DNA of 64,000 nt from CAVWUA01 sp963758025. GTDB lineage: Bacteria > Planctomycetota > Planctomycetia > Isosphaerales > Isosphaeraceae. Positions 35,740 through 46,104 of the stretch are shown here, one piece after another (position 1 is the stretch's first letter; each line of letters begins with the position of its first letter). The notes below the pieces were generated by a model that made no database searches, was not told where the DNA came from, and was given only the letters and a program-made list of their open reading frames with translations. Position numbers and translations under genes: made by a program. The stretch is taken from assembly GCA_963758025.1 (NCBI GenBank), contig CAVWUA010000002.1, positions 1-64,000 on the forward strand, given 5' to 3'.

Positions 35740-36765
35740 CTACGGCGTGAGGACGAGCTTGCCGAAGAGTTTCCGCTCGGCCATGCGGCGGTGGGCGTCG
35801 GCGGCGTCGGCCAGGGGGAAGACGTGATCGACGACCGGCGCGAGCTTTCCCTCGGCGACGAGGCGGACGACCTGATCGAGGTCTTCCCGGGTGCCGAGGT
35901 AGGCGCCGGAGACGGATAGCTCGCGGGTGAAGACGTACCGGAGGTCGATCGAGACGACCGGCCCGGCGGTCGCGCCGCAGGTCACGAGCCGGCCGCCCCG
36001 GGCAAGGCAGCCCAGAGATTGCCGGAAGGTGTCGCCGCCGACGTGGGAGATGACCAGATCAACGCCCCGGCCGCCGGTCGCCTCCTTGACGCGCTGGCGG
36101 ACGTCCTCGGCCTTGTGGTCGATGGCGAGGTCGGCCCCGGCGGCTTGCAGCCTGGCCCGCTTTTCCTCTCCCCCCGCCGAGGCGAGGACCTCGGCCCCGG
36201 CCAGCTTGGCGATCTGCAAGGCGGCGGAGCCGACGCCGGAGCCGGCCGACTCGATGAAGACGCGCTGGCCGAGCCGCAAACCGCCCAGGGTGAGCAGCAT
36301 GTGCCAGGCGGTCTGGAAGACCAGGGGGACGGCCGCCCAGCTCTCCAGGGGCCAGCGGTCGTTGATCGGCAGGCAGTCGCCGGCCTCGACGACGACGAAC
36401 TCGGCATAGCCCCCTTGTCGCTGATTGCCCAGGACGGTGAACTCTGGGCAGATCTGCTCGCGGCCGGCGTGGCAGAACTCGCAATGGCCGCAGCCGTGCC
36501 CAGGGATGACGAGCACCTTCTGGCCGACCTCCAGACCACGGACCCCCGGGCCGAGTTTGTCGATCGTGCCGCTGACCTCGCTGCCGGGGATGTGCGGCAT
36601 CGGCGCGACGCCGGGGATGCCGTCCCGAATCCAGAGGTCGAGATGATTCACGCCGCAGGCGGCGACGCGGACCCGCACCTGGCCGTGTCCCGGCTCCGGG
36701 TCGGGCACCTCCCGGCGCTGGAGGACCTCGGGACCACCATGCTGGTCGAAGACGATCGCGATCAT
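35740..36765 (-). CDS. Zinc-type MDR alcohol dehydrogenase/quinone oxidoreductase
   Basis: A 341-residue medium-chain dehydrogenase/reductase from ATG 36765. The N-terminal GroES-like domain carries the catalytic zinc region (AACGVNHLDLWIRDG, PGSEVSG) and the structural-zinc cysteines in GCGHCEFCHAGREQICPEF. The Rossmann domain has FIESAGSGVGSAALQIAKLAG and LIVTCGATAG-like strands (RLVTCGATAGPVVSIDL). It would reduce or oxidise small alcohols, aldehydes or quinones with NAD(P)H; the substrate is unknown. A palindromic repeat lies 44 bp upstream of the start. Confidence 0.92.
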   Translation of the reverse strand: MIAIVFDQHGGPEVLQRREVPDPEPGHGQVRVRVAACGVNHLDLWIRDGIPGVAPMPHIPGSEVSGTIDKLGPGVRGLEVGQKVLVIPGHGCGHCEFCHAGREQICPEFTVLGNQRQGGYAEFVVVEAGDCLPINDRWPLESWAAVPLVFQTAWHMLLTLGGLRLGQRVFIESAGSGVGSAALQIAKLAGAEVLASAGGEEKRARLQAAGADLAIDHKAEDVRQRVKEATGGRGVDLVISHVGGDTFRQSLGCLARGGRLVTCGATAGPVVSIDLRYVFTRELSVSGAYLGTREDLDQVVRLVAEGKLAPVVDHVFPLADAADAHRRMAERKLFGKLVLTP

Positions 36766-36808
36766 CGTACCGTGTCTCCTCGGGCTCTGTTCGCCACCAG
36801 ATGGACTG

Positions 36809-36837
36809 GTGGGTGTCGCCGCGCGCTCCACCCACCC
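36809..36837. repeat. Palindromic intergenic repeat, GGTGGGTGGAG type, copy 2
   Basis: On the minus strand it reads GGTGGGTGGAGCGCG, then CGGCGACACCCACC, matching copy 1 (12533-12562) apart from a two-base gap and a few changes. Outer arms GGTGGGT/ACCCACC are retained. It is 44 bp upstream of the start at 36765. Confidence 0.5.
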
Positions 36838-36920
36838 CACGCGATCCGCTCGGGCCAGGATCAAGGAGTACCCGACCGAAGCGGCTCGCCGGCCGAGTAA
36901 AGCCCTGGCGGTACAGGGGC

Positions 36921-37619
36921 TCACCCCCTCGCAAGGGTGGGGCGAATGAAGGGCCGAGGGACTCCCCGCTCCGCCTTGCAAAGGGGGGATCGATTGCGTC
37001 CCTCCGGGGCTTCTCGGATTAGCTCTTGCCGTCCCTCGACCGCCAGAAGCAGGATCACGGTGGCGATCGCCAGCGGGCGAGGCAGAAGGCCCTCGGTGTC
37101 CCCGCTCAGATCGACAAAGAACTTCGGCACGAAGAAGTTGCGGTTCTGCCGCATCGTGGCGATGGTTTGTTCCCCCACCTTGACGTGGTAGGTCTGGGGC
37201 ATGAGGAGCGACGCGAAATCGATCACGCGGCGGAGCATCGCCTTCCAGCCGCTGTCTTCGAGAACCCGGCCGCGGACCTGCCCCTGGGCGTCGAGGATCT
37301 CCCAGGAGTCGCGGAACATCGACGACAACCCTTTGCGGCGGAGCGAGCCGACGACTTCTCCCGTGGTCGAGTCGATCACCTTGTACGCGGCGCTGAAGTC
37401 CACGACCCGGTCAGCCTGGATGAAGAGTAACTCCTCGGTCTGCGCCTCGTCGGCATAGACCCGGATGTCCTCGCGAAGCTTGAACGCCTTCTGCTTGGAG
37501 TAGGCGAGCAACTGACCGTCCTCGGTCCGCAGGTGAAAAGCCGCCCCGACGAGCTTGAAGACCTGGCGACGAGCCACAAACTGATCGTGCTGATAGACCT
37601 CGGGAACTTTCGTGGACAT
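36921..37619 (-). CDS. LURP-one-related/scramblase-like protein
   Basis: About 232 residues from ATG 37619. The beta-strand pattern (HDQFVARRQVFKLVGAAFHL, LLAYSKQKAFKLREDIRVY, YKVIDSTTGEVVGSLRRKGL, DSWEILDAQGQVRGRV) matches the LURP-one/tubby-like C-terminal domain, with a hydrophobic C-terminal helix (LPRPLAIATVILLLAV) like a membrane anchor. The last 25-30 residues are read from GC-rich intergenic-type DNA and may be an extension gained when an upstream stop was lost. Function of bacterial members is not established. Confidence 0.7.
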   Translation of the reverse strand: MSTKVPEVYQHDQFVARRQVFKLVGAAFHLRTEDGQLLAYSKQKAFKLREDIRVYADEAQTEELLFIQADRVVDFSAAYKVIDSTTGEVVGSLRRKGLSSMFRDSWEILDAQGQVRGRVLEDSGWKAMLRRVIDFASLLMPQTYHVKVGEQTIATMRQNRNFFVPKFFVDLSGDTEGLLPRPLAIATVILLLAVEGRQELIREAPEGRNRSPLCKAERGVPRPFIRPTLARG

Positions 37620-37694
37620 GCGCTGGCGTCTCCGCATCAAAAAGGACGAGTCGAACCGTCGTCGCCATTCGCCGGCGCGACGTGACCGCCCATC

Positions 37695-38996
37695 CTAACC
37701 CGAAGGAGACGCCGGTTCCCCACCTTTTTCCGCTCCCGACGGCTCGTGATGGCCACCACGTTCCTCACGGACCCGGATCCAGTGGTCGGTGAACGACATG
37801 CCCGCCGTCGCCTCCTGCGAGGGCATGTGGCAGTCGATGCAGCCGCTCCGGGGAGAAACAGGGCAGACCGTCCGTGAGTGCTCGGGGGCGTCGCTGTGGC
37901 ACGACCGGCACGTCGCCTCGTAATGGACGCGATCGGTTGAGGTCCGGGCGTGGGGGTCGTGGCAGGTCACGCAGCTCAGGGCGCCGTCGCTCCGCTTGTA
38001 GCAAGGGGACTGCAAGAGACCGATCGGCTGGAATCGGGCCAGTTCCGTGTTATCGGGCCGGATGGCCTCCGCCGGAGCCATCTCGGGCAGGCGATGGCAA
38101 CGGCCGCACATCCGGATCTGCGACTCCGCGGTCCAACGTCCGAGGCCGAACGGCATCGTCAGGTTCGTCTGGCCCCGCCGGGCCTTCTCGACGTGCTCCC
38201 GCGCCGGGCCGTGACAGCGCTCGCAGGAGACGTTCGGGATCATCGTCTCGACATCCAGCTCCTCCGCGCCATGGGCCGAAGTCAGCGTGACATGGCAGCC
38301 GATGCACAGGAAGACCATCTGGGACGACAGGTCGCGCCCCAGCCGGTTCGTCCCGACGTTCCCGGTCTCCGCCCGCTGTCCGGGGGTGAGTCCCATCCCG
38401 TCCTCGTGGGCGAAGTAGGTCAGCCGGTGCTCGCGCCCGACCGGCGCGCGGGTGTCGCTGTCGTCCACCGAGACGAACGTCGTGGCATGGTTGCCGGAGC
38501 CGAGCGCGAAGTCGATCATGAGCCGCTGATGCTCCGCGCCCTCGGTCCGCACGGTCGAGAGCACCCCGTCGTCCAGGTCATACGACCAGGTCACGTCGGG
38601 ATCTTCGGGGTCCGCGAACTCCTTGCCATCGAGCCAGCGGGCCAGCGCCCGGCTGGCGGCCGGGCGGATCGTCCGGGCGTGCCCCGACTCGGTGTACAGC
38701 GCATAGGCCCCTGGATGACACTCCCGACAGGTCCGGTATCCGGCATAACGTTCCGCCTGGTCCTCCTCCCGAGCCGAGGCCGGAACACGCTCGGTCGTCG
38801 GCGCAGGGGCGGGACGCGACGCCCACCAGACGATCCCACCCACCAGCACGACCCCCACGGCGACGATCACCAGGACCTCGCGGCCGGAGCCGGATGGGGC
38901 GGGTGTTTCGGAAGGGGGAGGAGCGGCCAAGGTGGAATCATCCGGTCGGGCGTTCGGATCTGTCCCCGCGCGGAACGTCCGAAGGGGGCCTTGCAT
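37695..38996 (-). CDS. Membrane-anchored seven-heme c-type cytochrome
   Basis: A 433-residue protein from ATG 38996; the frame further upstream is non-coding in texture. A Pro/Ser-rich start is followed by one transmembrane helix (VLVIVAVGVVLVGGIVWWA, about 41-59) and a periplasmic region with seven heme motifs: CRECH, CIGCH, CERCH, CGRCH, CVTCH, CRSCH and CIDCH. CVTCHDPH and CIDCHMPSQ are typical of multiheme cytochromes of the cytochrome c554/NrfB-like 'doubled CXXCH' group. Probably an electron-transfer protein; redox partners are not adjacent. The gene is intact. Confidence 0.9.
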   Translation of the reverse strand: MQGPLRTFRAGTDPNARPDDSTLAAPPPSETPAPSGSGREVLVIVAVGVVLVGGIVWWASRPAPAPTTERVPASAREEDQAERYAGYRTCRECHPGAYALYTESGHARTIRPAASRALARWLDGKEFADPEDPDVTWSYDLDDGVLSTVRTEGAEHQRLMIDFALGSGNHATTFVSVDDSDTRAPVGREHRLTYFAHEDGMGLTPGQRAETGNVGTNRLGRDLSSQMVFLCIGCHVTLTSAHGAEELDVETMIPNVSCERCHGPAREHVEKARRGQTNLTMPFGLGRWTAESQIRMCGRCHRLPEMAPAEAIRPDNTELARFQPIGLLQSPCYKRSDGALSCVTCHDPHARTSTDRVHYEATCRSCHSDAPEHSRTVCPVSPRSGCIDCHMPSQEATAGMSFTDHWIRVREERGGHHEPSGAEKGGEPASPSG

Positions 38997-39148
38997 TGTA
39001 ATCTTTCGGGGGAAATCGGGACAATCGCACCCGAAAAGAGCCATCCGGCCTTCGACACGGCGGACGAATCGAGTAGGATAGATCGAGAGCGCCTCCCTCC
39101 CCGCTCGCTGGCCCATACCCTCGAAAAACCCCGCGCGGCCTGGCCCTC

Positions 39149-39910
39149 GTGCCCGATTGTGACCCCGAACCACTCGGACTGCCATTCCGGCTGCTGGACC
39201 GGACCTTACCCGGCGTCGAGGCCAACCTCGCGCTCGATGAGGCCCTGTTGCAGCATGTCGAGGAGGAACGGGGTACGCCCGTCCTGCGGTTCTGGGAATT
39301 GCCGGAACTGGCGGTGGTCCTGGGGGCATCGGGGCGACTGCGCGAGGACGTGCGGGTCGAGGCGTGCCAGGCGGACGGCGTGCCGATCGCCCGGCGCTCC
39401 AGTGGCGGGGGGACGGTCGTGATCGGTCCCGGGGCCTTGAACGTGACGGTCGTGCTGCCCGGGGACGCCGCGCCGGGGTTGGCCGCGGTCGATCTGGCCC
39501 AGCGGTTCGTGCTGGAACGGATCGCCCACAGCCTCCGCGGACGGGGGCTGCCGGTCGAGGTGCGGGGGTCGGGTGATCTCACGATCGGCTCCCGCAAGTT
39601 CTCCGGCAGCGCTCAGAGGCGATTGAAGCGGTATTTTCTGGTGCACGCCTCGATCCTTTACCGATTCCCCCTGGAACGCATCACCCGGTACACGGCCCTG
39701 CCCCACCGTCAGCCGGATTATCGCCAGGGGCGAGCGCATCGGGATTTCGTGACGAACCTTGAGTTGCCCCGCGACGAACTGTGGGAAGCGGTCCGCGCAT
39801 CCTGGCTCGGACCGGACGGGCGTTTCGGGGCCATCGACGTGCCGGAGAGTCCGGTCCGTGAACTGGTTGCGACCAAATTCGGCGATCCTGGATGGGTTGC
39901 GCGGTTCTGA
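39149..39910 (+). CDS. Lipoate-protein ligase A/octanoyltransferase family protein
   Basis: A 253-residue protein of the biotin/lipoate A/B ligase fold, starting at GTG 39149. Diagnostic segments are NLALDEALLQHVE, ARRSSGGGTVVIGPGALNVT (lipoyl-AMP or octanoyl binding) and GSRKFSGSAQRR, which contains the conserved active-site lysine. It attaches lipoyl or octanoyl groups to E2 and GcvH lipoyl domains, or transfers between them. It lies just upstream of sucA on the same strand, and two E2 genes with lipoyl domains are in the window, a strong contextual fit. Whether it acts as ligase or transferase cannot be told. Confidence 0.88.
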   Translation: MPDCDPEPLGLPFRLLDRTLPGVEANLALDEALLQHVEEERGTPVLRFWELPELAVVLGASGRLREDVRVEACQADGVPIARRSSGGGTVVIGPGALNVTVVLPGDAAPGLAAVDLAQRFVLERIAHSLRGRGLPVEVRGSGDLTIGSRKFSGSAQRRLKRYFLVHASILYRFPLERITRYTALPHRQPDYRQGRAHRDFVTNLELPRDELWEAVRASWLGPDGRFGAIDVPESPVRELVATKFGDPGWVARF

Positions 39911-39950
39911 TCGTGGGACATTCTCATTGGCACGGGATTCGTGTTATGGT

Positions 39951-39966
39951 CCGAACGTCTATACTG
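39951..39966 (+). promoter_or_regulatory. Putative promoter/operator upstream of sucA
   Basis: CCGAACGTCTATACTG matches the left half and centre of the 28-bp repeat copy B (15657-15673) except for one missing C. It contains TATACT as a possible -10 element, 170 bp upstream of the sucA start. The -35 region is not convincing. Confidence 0.35.
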
Positions 39967-40135
39967 TTTAGGGAAGGGCGGCGAATCGGGATGTGTCCCT
40001 GCCGTCATTTCGGTTATGTTGGACTTTTGCGTAGCACGCCAAAACGCGGTGTGGGATGCTCTGTCTGACAATTCGCCAACAGGCACGGGCCTGGCCACGC
40101 GCCGGCGTGGTTCGGCCCCACTCGGGATCTTTTCC

Positions 40136-42928
40136 ATGAATCGCTCGACGGTCGCGAGTCGCTGGAATCTCGATCTAATCGAAGAGAACCACCAGCGGTG
40201 GCGGAACGACCCTTTGTCGGTCGAGGAAAGCTGGCGGGCTTTCTTCGAAGGATATGAGTTGGCGACGACAGCCAGCGGCGCCCCACCGGGCGAGGTCGAT
40301 CTGGGTGCCGCGCAAGCCCAGTCGGCCGTGACCCGCCTGGTCGATGCCTACCGCGAGATCGGCCATTACCTGGCCGACCTCGACCCCTTGAAACTCACCC
40401 CCCGGCGCGACTCGCACGAACTGCTGGACCTCACCGAGTTCGGCCTGTCCCCGGATGACCTCGACACGGTCTTCTTCACCAAACTGAACGATCCGCCCCG
40501 CGCCTCGCTGCGCGAACTGATCGACATCCTGAAGGAGACGTACTGCGGGACCATCGGTGTCGAGTTCATGCACATCCGCAACCGCCGGATGCGCCAGTGG
40601 CTCCAGGACCGCATGGAACCCTTGCGGAACCAGCCCCGGTTCGACATCCGCAAGAAGCGGCGGATCGTGTACAAGCTCAACGCGGCGGAGCTGTTCGAGA
40701 CGTTCGTCCACACGCACTACCTCGGGCAGAAGCGGTTCTCGCTCGAAGGGGGTGAAACCCTGATCCCGCTGCTCGACGCGATCGTCGAGCGGTCGAGCCA
40801 CTTCGGCGTCCGCGAGATCGTCATGGGCATGCCCCACCGGGGCCGCCTGAACGTGCTGGCGAACATCCTCGATAAGCCGTATGGCCTGATCTTCGGTGAG
40901 TTCGAGGACATCGTTCACCCCGGCGCCGTCGGGGGAGACGGCGACGTGAAGTACCACCTGGGCTTCTCGGCCGACCACGTCACGACCGATGGCCACTCGG
41001 TTCACCTCTCCTTGACCCCCAACCCCAGCCACCTGGAAGCCGTCAATCCGGTCGTCGAGGGCCGGATGCGGGCCAAGCAGCGCCGGTTCAAGGACCGCGA
41101 CCGCAAGCTCGGCGTGCCGATCCTGATTCACGGCGACGCCGCGTTCGCCGGTCAAGGGCTCGTCGCCGAGACCCTGAACCTCTCGCAGCTCAAGGGCTAC
41201 CGCACCGGCGGGACGATTCACATCGTCGTCAACAACCAGATCGGCTTCACCACCGCCCCGACCGACGCCCGCAGCACCCGATACTGCACCGACGTGGCGA
41301 AGATGATCGAGGTACCGATCTTCCACGTCAACGCCGAGGACCCCGAAGCGGTCGTCTACGTCGCTGAACTGGCGCTCGACTTCCGTGAAACCTTCGGCCA
41401 GGACGTCGTCATCGATATGGTCTGCTACCGCAAGCACGGCCACAACGAGGGGGACGAGCCGGCCTTCACCCAGCCCTTGATGTACGAGCGGATCAAGGAG
41501 CGACCGAGCATCCGCGGCCTTTACACCAAGACGCTGATCGAGGCTGGCGAGCTGTCGCAGGACGAGGCCGAGACGATCGCCGAGACCTTCCGCGAGAAGA
41601 TGGAAGCGGTGTACGCCGAGGTGCACAACAACCGCTCCACCCCCCAGCCGCCCCACGGCTTCGGCGGCGCCTGGAAAGGGCTCTCGCCCCACTTCGACCA
41701 CACCCCGGTCGATACCGGCACGCAGCGCGAACATCTGGACCAGATCGTCCAGGCGATGATCTCCCCTCCGGCGAACTTCCACCTCAACTCGAAGATCGAA
41801 CGGATCATGAAGGCCCGCCACAGGGCGGTCGAGGAGGGCGGGCCGATCGATTGGGCCCTCGCCGAGAGCCTGGCCTTCGGCTCCTTGCTCCTGGAAGGAA
41901 CGCCTGTGCGGCTCAGCGGCCAGGACAGCCGCCGCGGCACCTTCAGCCAGCGCCATGCCGTGCTGGTCGATTCCGAGACGGGCGAATCCTACTACCCGCT
42001 CCGCAACATCTCCACCGACCAGGCCGAGATGTGCGTCTATGACAGCCTGCTGTCCGAAGCCGCCGTCCTCGGCTTCGATTACGGCTACTCGCTCGATGAA
42101 CCGAACATGCTGATCGCCTGGGAGGCCCAGTTCGGCGACTTCGCCAACGGCGCCCAGGTGATCATCGACCAGTTCATCGCCTCGGGCGAAAGCAAGTGGG
42201 GCCGCGCCAGCGGAATCGTCTTGCTCCTGCCCCACGGTTACGAGGGCCAGGGGCCTGAGCACTCCAGCGCCCGCCTGGAACGGTTCCTCCAGCTCTGCGC
42301 GGAGGATAATATCCAGGTCGCCAATGCCTCAACCCCCGCGCAGTATTTCCACCTGCTGCGACGTCAGGTCCGGCGCGACTTCCGCAAGCCCCTGGTCGTG
42401 ATGACTCCCAAGAGCCTTCTGCGGCACAAGGTGGCCGTCTCGACGATCGAGGAGCTGGTCAACGGCCGGTTCCACGAGGTTCTGGACGATACCGTCGAGC
42501 CAGACCGCGTCCGCCGGGTCGTTCTCTGTAGCGGCAAGGTCTATTACGACCTGCTCTCGCAGCGCAAGGCGGCCGGCAAGGAAAGGGACGTGGCGATCCT
42601 CCGGCTCGAACAGTTCTATCCATGGCCCGGTGAGATGCTCCAGTCGTTCCTGAGCCGCTACCACAATGCCCGCGAGTGGGTCTGGGCGCAGGAGGAATCG
42701 CAGAACATGGGCGGGTGGACCTTCGTCGCCCCTCGGCTGCAAGAACTGACCGGCCACGGCTTCGAATATGTCGGCCGCGACGCCAGCGCCAGCCCGGCAA
42801 CCGGCTCGCACCACGTCCACGACCGCGAGCAGTCGGAACTGGTCGAGGCCGCCATCGGCGCCGCGGTGCCCCACCTGGTCTGCTCGCACCCGAGCCGGCC
42901 AGCCGTTGCCTTGACGTCCAAGCAGTGA
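40136..42928 (+). CDS. sucA: 2-oxoglutarate dehydrogenase E1 component
   Basis: A 930-residue thiamine-diphosphate enzyme that decarboxylates 2-oxoglutarate and passes the succinyl group to E2. ATG 40136 starts MNRSTVASRWNLDLIEENHQ, the short E2-binding N-terminus usual for OdhA/SucA; the open frame before it is non-conserved. Visible landmarks: HTHYLGQKRFSLEGGETLIP, MGMPHRGRLNVLAN, KYHLGFSADH, GDAAFAGQGLVAETLNL (ThDP/Mg), VNNQIGFTTAP, RKHGHNEGDEPAFTQP, and the C-terminal transketolase part with LLLPHGYEGQGPEHSSAR. The gene is intact. A strong terminator follows at 42950-43008, so sucB may have its own promoter. Confidence 0.97.
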   Translation: MNRSTVASRWNLDLIEENHQRWRNDPLSVEESWRAFFEGYELATTASGAPPGEVDLGAAQAQSAVTRLVDAYREIGHYLADLDPLKLTPRRDSHELLDLTEFGLSPDDLDTVFFTKLNDPPRASLRELIDILKETYCGTIGVEFMHIRNRRMRQWLQDRMEPLRNQPRFDIRKKRRIVYKLNAAELFETFVHTHYLGQKRFSLEGGETLIPLLDAIVERSSHFGVREIVMGMPHRGRLNVLANILDKPYGLIFGEFEDIVHPGAVGGDGDVKYHLGFSADHVTTDGHSVHLSLTPNPSHLEAVNPVVEGRMRAKQRRFKDRDRKLGVPILIHGDAAFAGQGLVAETLNLSQLKGYRTGGTIHIVVNNQIGFTTAPTDARSTRYCTDVAKMIEVPIFHVNAEDPEAVVYVAELALDFRETFGQDVVIDMVCYRKHGHNEGDEPAFTQPLMYERIKERPSIRGLYTKTLIEAGELSQDEAETIAETFREKMEAVYAEVHNNRSTPQPPHGFGGAWKGLSPHFDHTPVDTGTQREHLDQIVQAMISPPANFHLNSKIERIMKARHRAVEEGGPIDWALAESLAFGSLLLEGTPVRLSGQDSRRGTFSQRHAVLVDSETGESYYPLRNISTDQAEMCVYDSLLSEAAVLGFDYGYSLDEPNMLIAWEAQFGDFANGAQVIIDQFIASGESKWGRASGIVLLLPHGYEGQGPEHSSARLERFLQLCAEDNIQVANASTPAQYFHLLRRQVRRDFRKPLVVMTPKSLLRHKVAVSTIEELVNGRFHEVLDDTVEPDRVRRVVLCSGKVYYDLLSQRKAAGKERDVAILRLEQFYPWPGEMLQSFLSRYHNAREWVWAQEESQNMGGWTFVAPRLQELTGHGFEYVGRDASASPATGSHHVHDREQSELVEAAIGAAVPHLVCSHPSRPAVALTSKQ

Positions 42929-42949
42929 ACCTCCCGGAACTTAAGAAGG

Positions 42950-43008
42950 CCCCTTCGCCGATCGACTTTCCCGCCACGGAAGACGATCGAGGCGAAGGGG
43001 TCGTTTTT
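42950..43008 (+). terminator. Rho-independent terminator after sucA
   Basis: CCCCTTCGCC (42950-42959) pairs with GGCGAAGGGG (42991-43000), with an inner GATCG/CGATC pairing, and is followed by TCGTTTTT. It starts 22 bp after the sucA stop. Confidence 0.8.
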
Positions 43009-43131
43009 CCTGGACGGTACTTCGTGATACGATAGATAAAAGCGTCGCGCCCGCACGACGATCGGCCGGGCCGACGTCGCGGACCGAATCGAACGTTCCT
43101 GATCTGATCTTCCGAGCGGAAAGTACATCCG

Positions 43132-44386
<1,255 letters not shown>

Positions 44387-44388
44387 AG

Positions 44389-44421
44389 AAATTCACCGCG
44401 AAGAACGCGAAGGTTGCGAAG
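44389..44421. repeat. A/G-rich intergenic repeat in the sucB-lpd spacer
   Basis: ATTCACCGCGAAGAACGCGA, then AGGTTGCGAAG, belongs to the same family as the stretches at 8837-8887 and 22119-22253. It occupies the start of the 134-bp spacer. Confidence 0.45.
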
Positions 44422-44520
44422 TACCTCCCGAGAGCGGCCGGGACGATCCCCGCGAATTGCTCGGAGCATCTGTACGCAGCCTTCGCGTTCTTGAGATTGC
44501 CATACCCCAAGGAGACTGAG

Positions 44521-45927
44521 GTGGCCGAGAGTTACGACCTGGTGGTGATTGGGGCCGGTCCTGGCGGTTATGTCGCCGCCATCCGCGCGGCACAGCTCGG
44601 GATGCGGGTCGCCTGCGTCGAGAAGCGGCCGACCCTGGGTGGCACGTGCCTGAACGTCGGTTGCATTCCCAGCAAGGCGCTGCTCGACTCCAGCGAGCTG
44701 TTCCACCTGGCCAAGGAGCAATTCTCCAAGCACGGCATCCAGGTCGGCAACCTCGGGCTCGACGTGCCCGCGATGCTCGGCCGCAAGGACAAGGTTGTCA
44801 AGGAACTGACCGACGGCATCCGGTTCTTGTTCAAGAAGAACAAGATCGACGGGATCTACGGCAAAGGGCGGCTGACCTCGCCAAACACCGTGACCGTGGC
44901 CTTGAACGACGGTGGCGAAACGACGCTGGAGGCGAAGAACATCCTGCTCGCCACCGGCAGCGAGCCGATCGCGCTGCCGTTCCTGCCGTTCGACGGCAAG
45001 ACGGTCGTCAGCTCGACCGAGGCCCTTAACTTTGACCCGGTGCCCGATCATCTGGTGGTTGTCGGTGGCGGCTATATCGGCCTGGAACTCGGCTCGGTCT
45101 GGAACCGTCTGGGATCGAAGGTCACGGTGGTCGAGTTCCTGCCCCGGATCGTCCCGATTGCCGATCAGGAGATGGGCAACCTCCTGTTCAAGTCCTTGAA
45201 GAAGCAAGGACTGGAGTTCCACCTGGAGACTCGGGTCACGGGTGCGGAGGTCCACGACGGCCGCGCGACGGTCAAGGCCGAGACGAAGGACGGACAGGCC
45301 GTTTCGTTCGATTGCGCGAAGGTCCTCGTCAGCGTCGGCCGACGATCTTACATTGATGGTCTGGGGCTGGACGAGGCAGGCATCGAGTACGACAAGAAGA
45401 CGCACAAGGTTGCCACCGACGGCCGTTTCCGCACAAACGTGCGGAGCGTCTGGGCCATCGGCGACTTGATCGACGGGCCAATGCTCGCCCACAAGGCCGA
45501 GGATGAGGGGATGGCCTGCGCTGAGATTCTGGCCGGCAAGGCGGGACACGTCAATTACGAGACGATTCCGAGCGTCATCTATACGTGGCCCGAGATGGCC
45601 AGCGTCGGCATCACCGAGGAACAGGCCAAGGAGCGTGGGATCGACTACCGGGTCGGGAAGTTCCCCTTCCAGATCAATGGCCGGGCCAAGGCGATGGGGG
45701 AAACCGAGGGAGTGGTCAAGATCCTTGCCGAGACGAAGACCGACCGCGTTCTGGGCGTGCATATCCTCGGTCCCCGGGCGTCGGACATGATCGCCGAGGC
45801 GGTCGCGGTGATGGAATTCGGGGGGAGCGCCGAGGACATCGCCCGGACCTGCCATGCGCACCCGACGCTCTCGGAGATCGTCAAGGAAGCCGCCCTGGCC
45901 GTGGAGGGGCGGCCGATCCATAGCTGA
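44521..45927 (+). CDS. lpdA: Dihydrolipoyl dehydrogenase (E3) of the 2-oxoglutarate dehydrogenase cluster
   Basis: A 468-residue flavoprotein that reoxidises dihydrolipoamide on E2 and makes NADH. GTG 44521 is chosen because AAGGAG lies seven bases upstream and the FAD motif VVIGAGPGGYVAA follows at once. The redox disulfide is C43/C48 in GGTCLNVGCIPSK. NAD-binding VVVGGGYIGLELGSVW, FAD-binding VWAIGDLIDGPMLAHKAEDEG and the C-terminal His-Glu pair in CHAHPTLSEIVKE are all present. The gene is intact. It differs clearly from the second E3 at 47886-49272, whose disulfide motif is GGICLNWGCIPTK. Confidence 0.95.
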   Translation: MAESYDLVVIGAGPGGYVAAIRAAQLGMRVACVEKRPTLGGTCLNVGCIPSKALLDSSELFHLAKEQFSKHGIQVGNLGLDVPAMLGRKDKVVKELTDGIRFLFKKNKIDGIYGKGRLTSPNTVTVALNDGGETTLEAKNILLATGSEPIALPFLPFDGKTVVSSTEALNFDPVPDHLVVVGGGYIGLELGSVWNRLGSKVTVVEFLPRIVPIADQEMGNLLFKSLKKQGLEFHLETRVTGAEVHDGRATVKAETKDGQAVSFDCAKVLVSVGRRSYIDGLGLDEAGIEYDKKTHKVATDGRFRTNVRSVWAIGDLIDGPMLAHKAEDEGMACAEILAGKAGHVNYETIPSVIYTWPEMASVGITEEQAKERGIDYRVGKFPFQINGRAKAMGETEGVVKILAETKTDRVLGVHILGPRASDMIAEAVAVMEFGGSAEDIARTCHAHPTLSEIVKEAALAVEGRPIHS

Positions 45928-46017
45928 ATGGCGGCTTCCCTCATGACTCAAGGGACGAGGATTGGGTGTTGAGTGAGGAGCGCGACTCCGCGCATCCGTC
46001 ATCAACACCGCGGCATC

Positions 46018-46065
46018 TCAAAAACAAACGCCCCGGACATCCCTTGCTGGAGGGACGTCCGGGGC
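46018..46065 (-). terminator. Rho-independent terminator of the DUF1559 gene
   Basis: GCCCCGGACATCCCT (46030-46044) pairs with AGGGACGTCCGGGGC (46051-46065) with one mismatch and a six-base loop. On the minus strand the hairpin is followed by GTTTGTTTTTGAG. It lies 40 bp after the stop at 46105, between the convergent lpdA and DUF1559 genes. Confidence 0.8.
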
Positions 46066-46104
46066 AAATGGAATTGGTGGTTCCATCTCCTGGAGACCAC
46101 GGTT

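Noticed and set aside
36769..36920. A possible short gene or insertion sequence end between the MDR and LURP-one-like genes
   Set aside because: Only GC-rich inverted words are visible; there is no coding frame and no terminal repeat pair could be defined.
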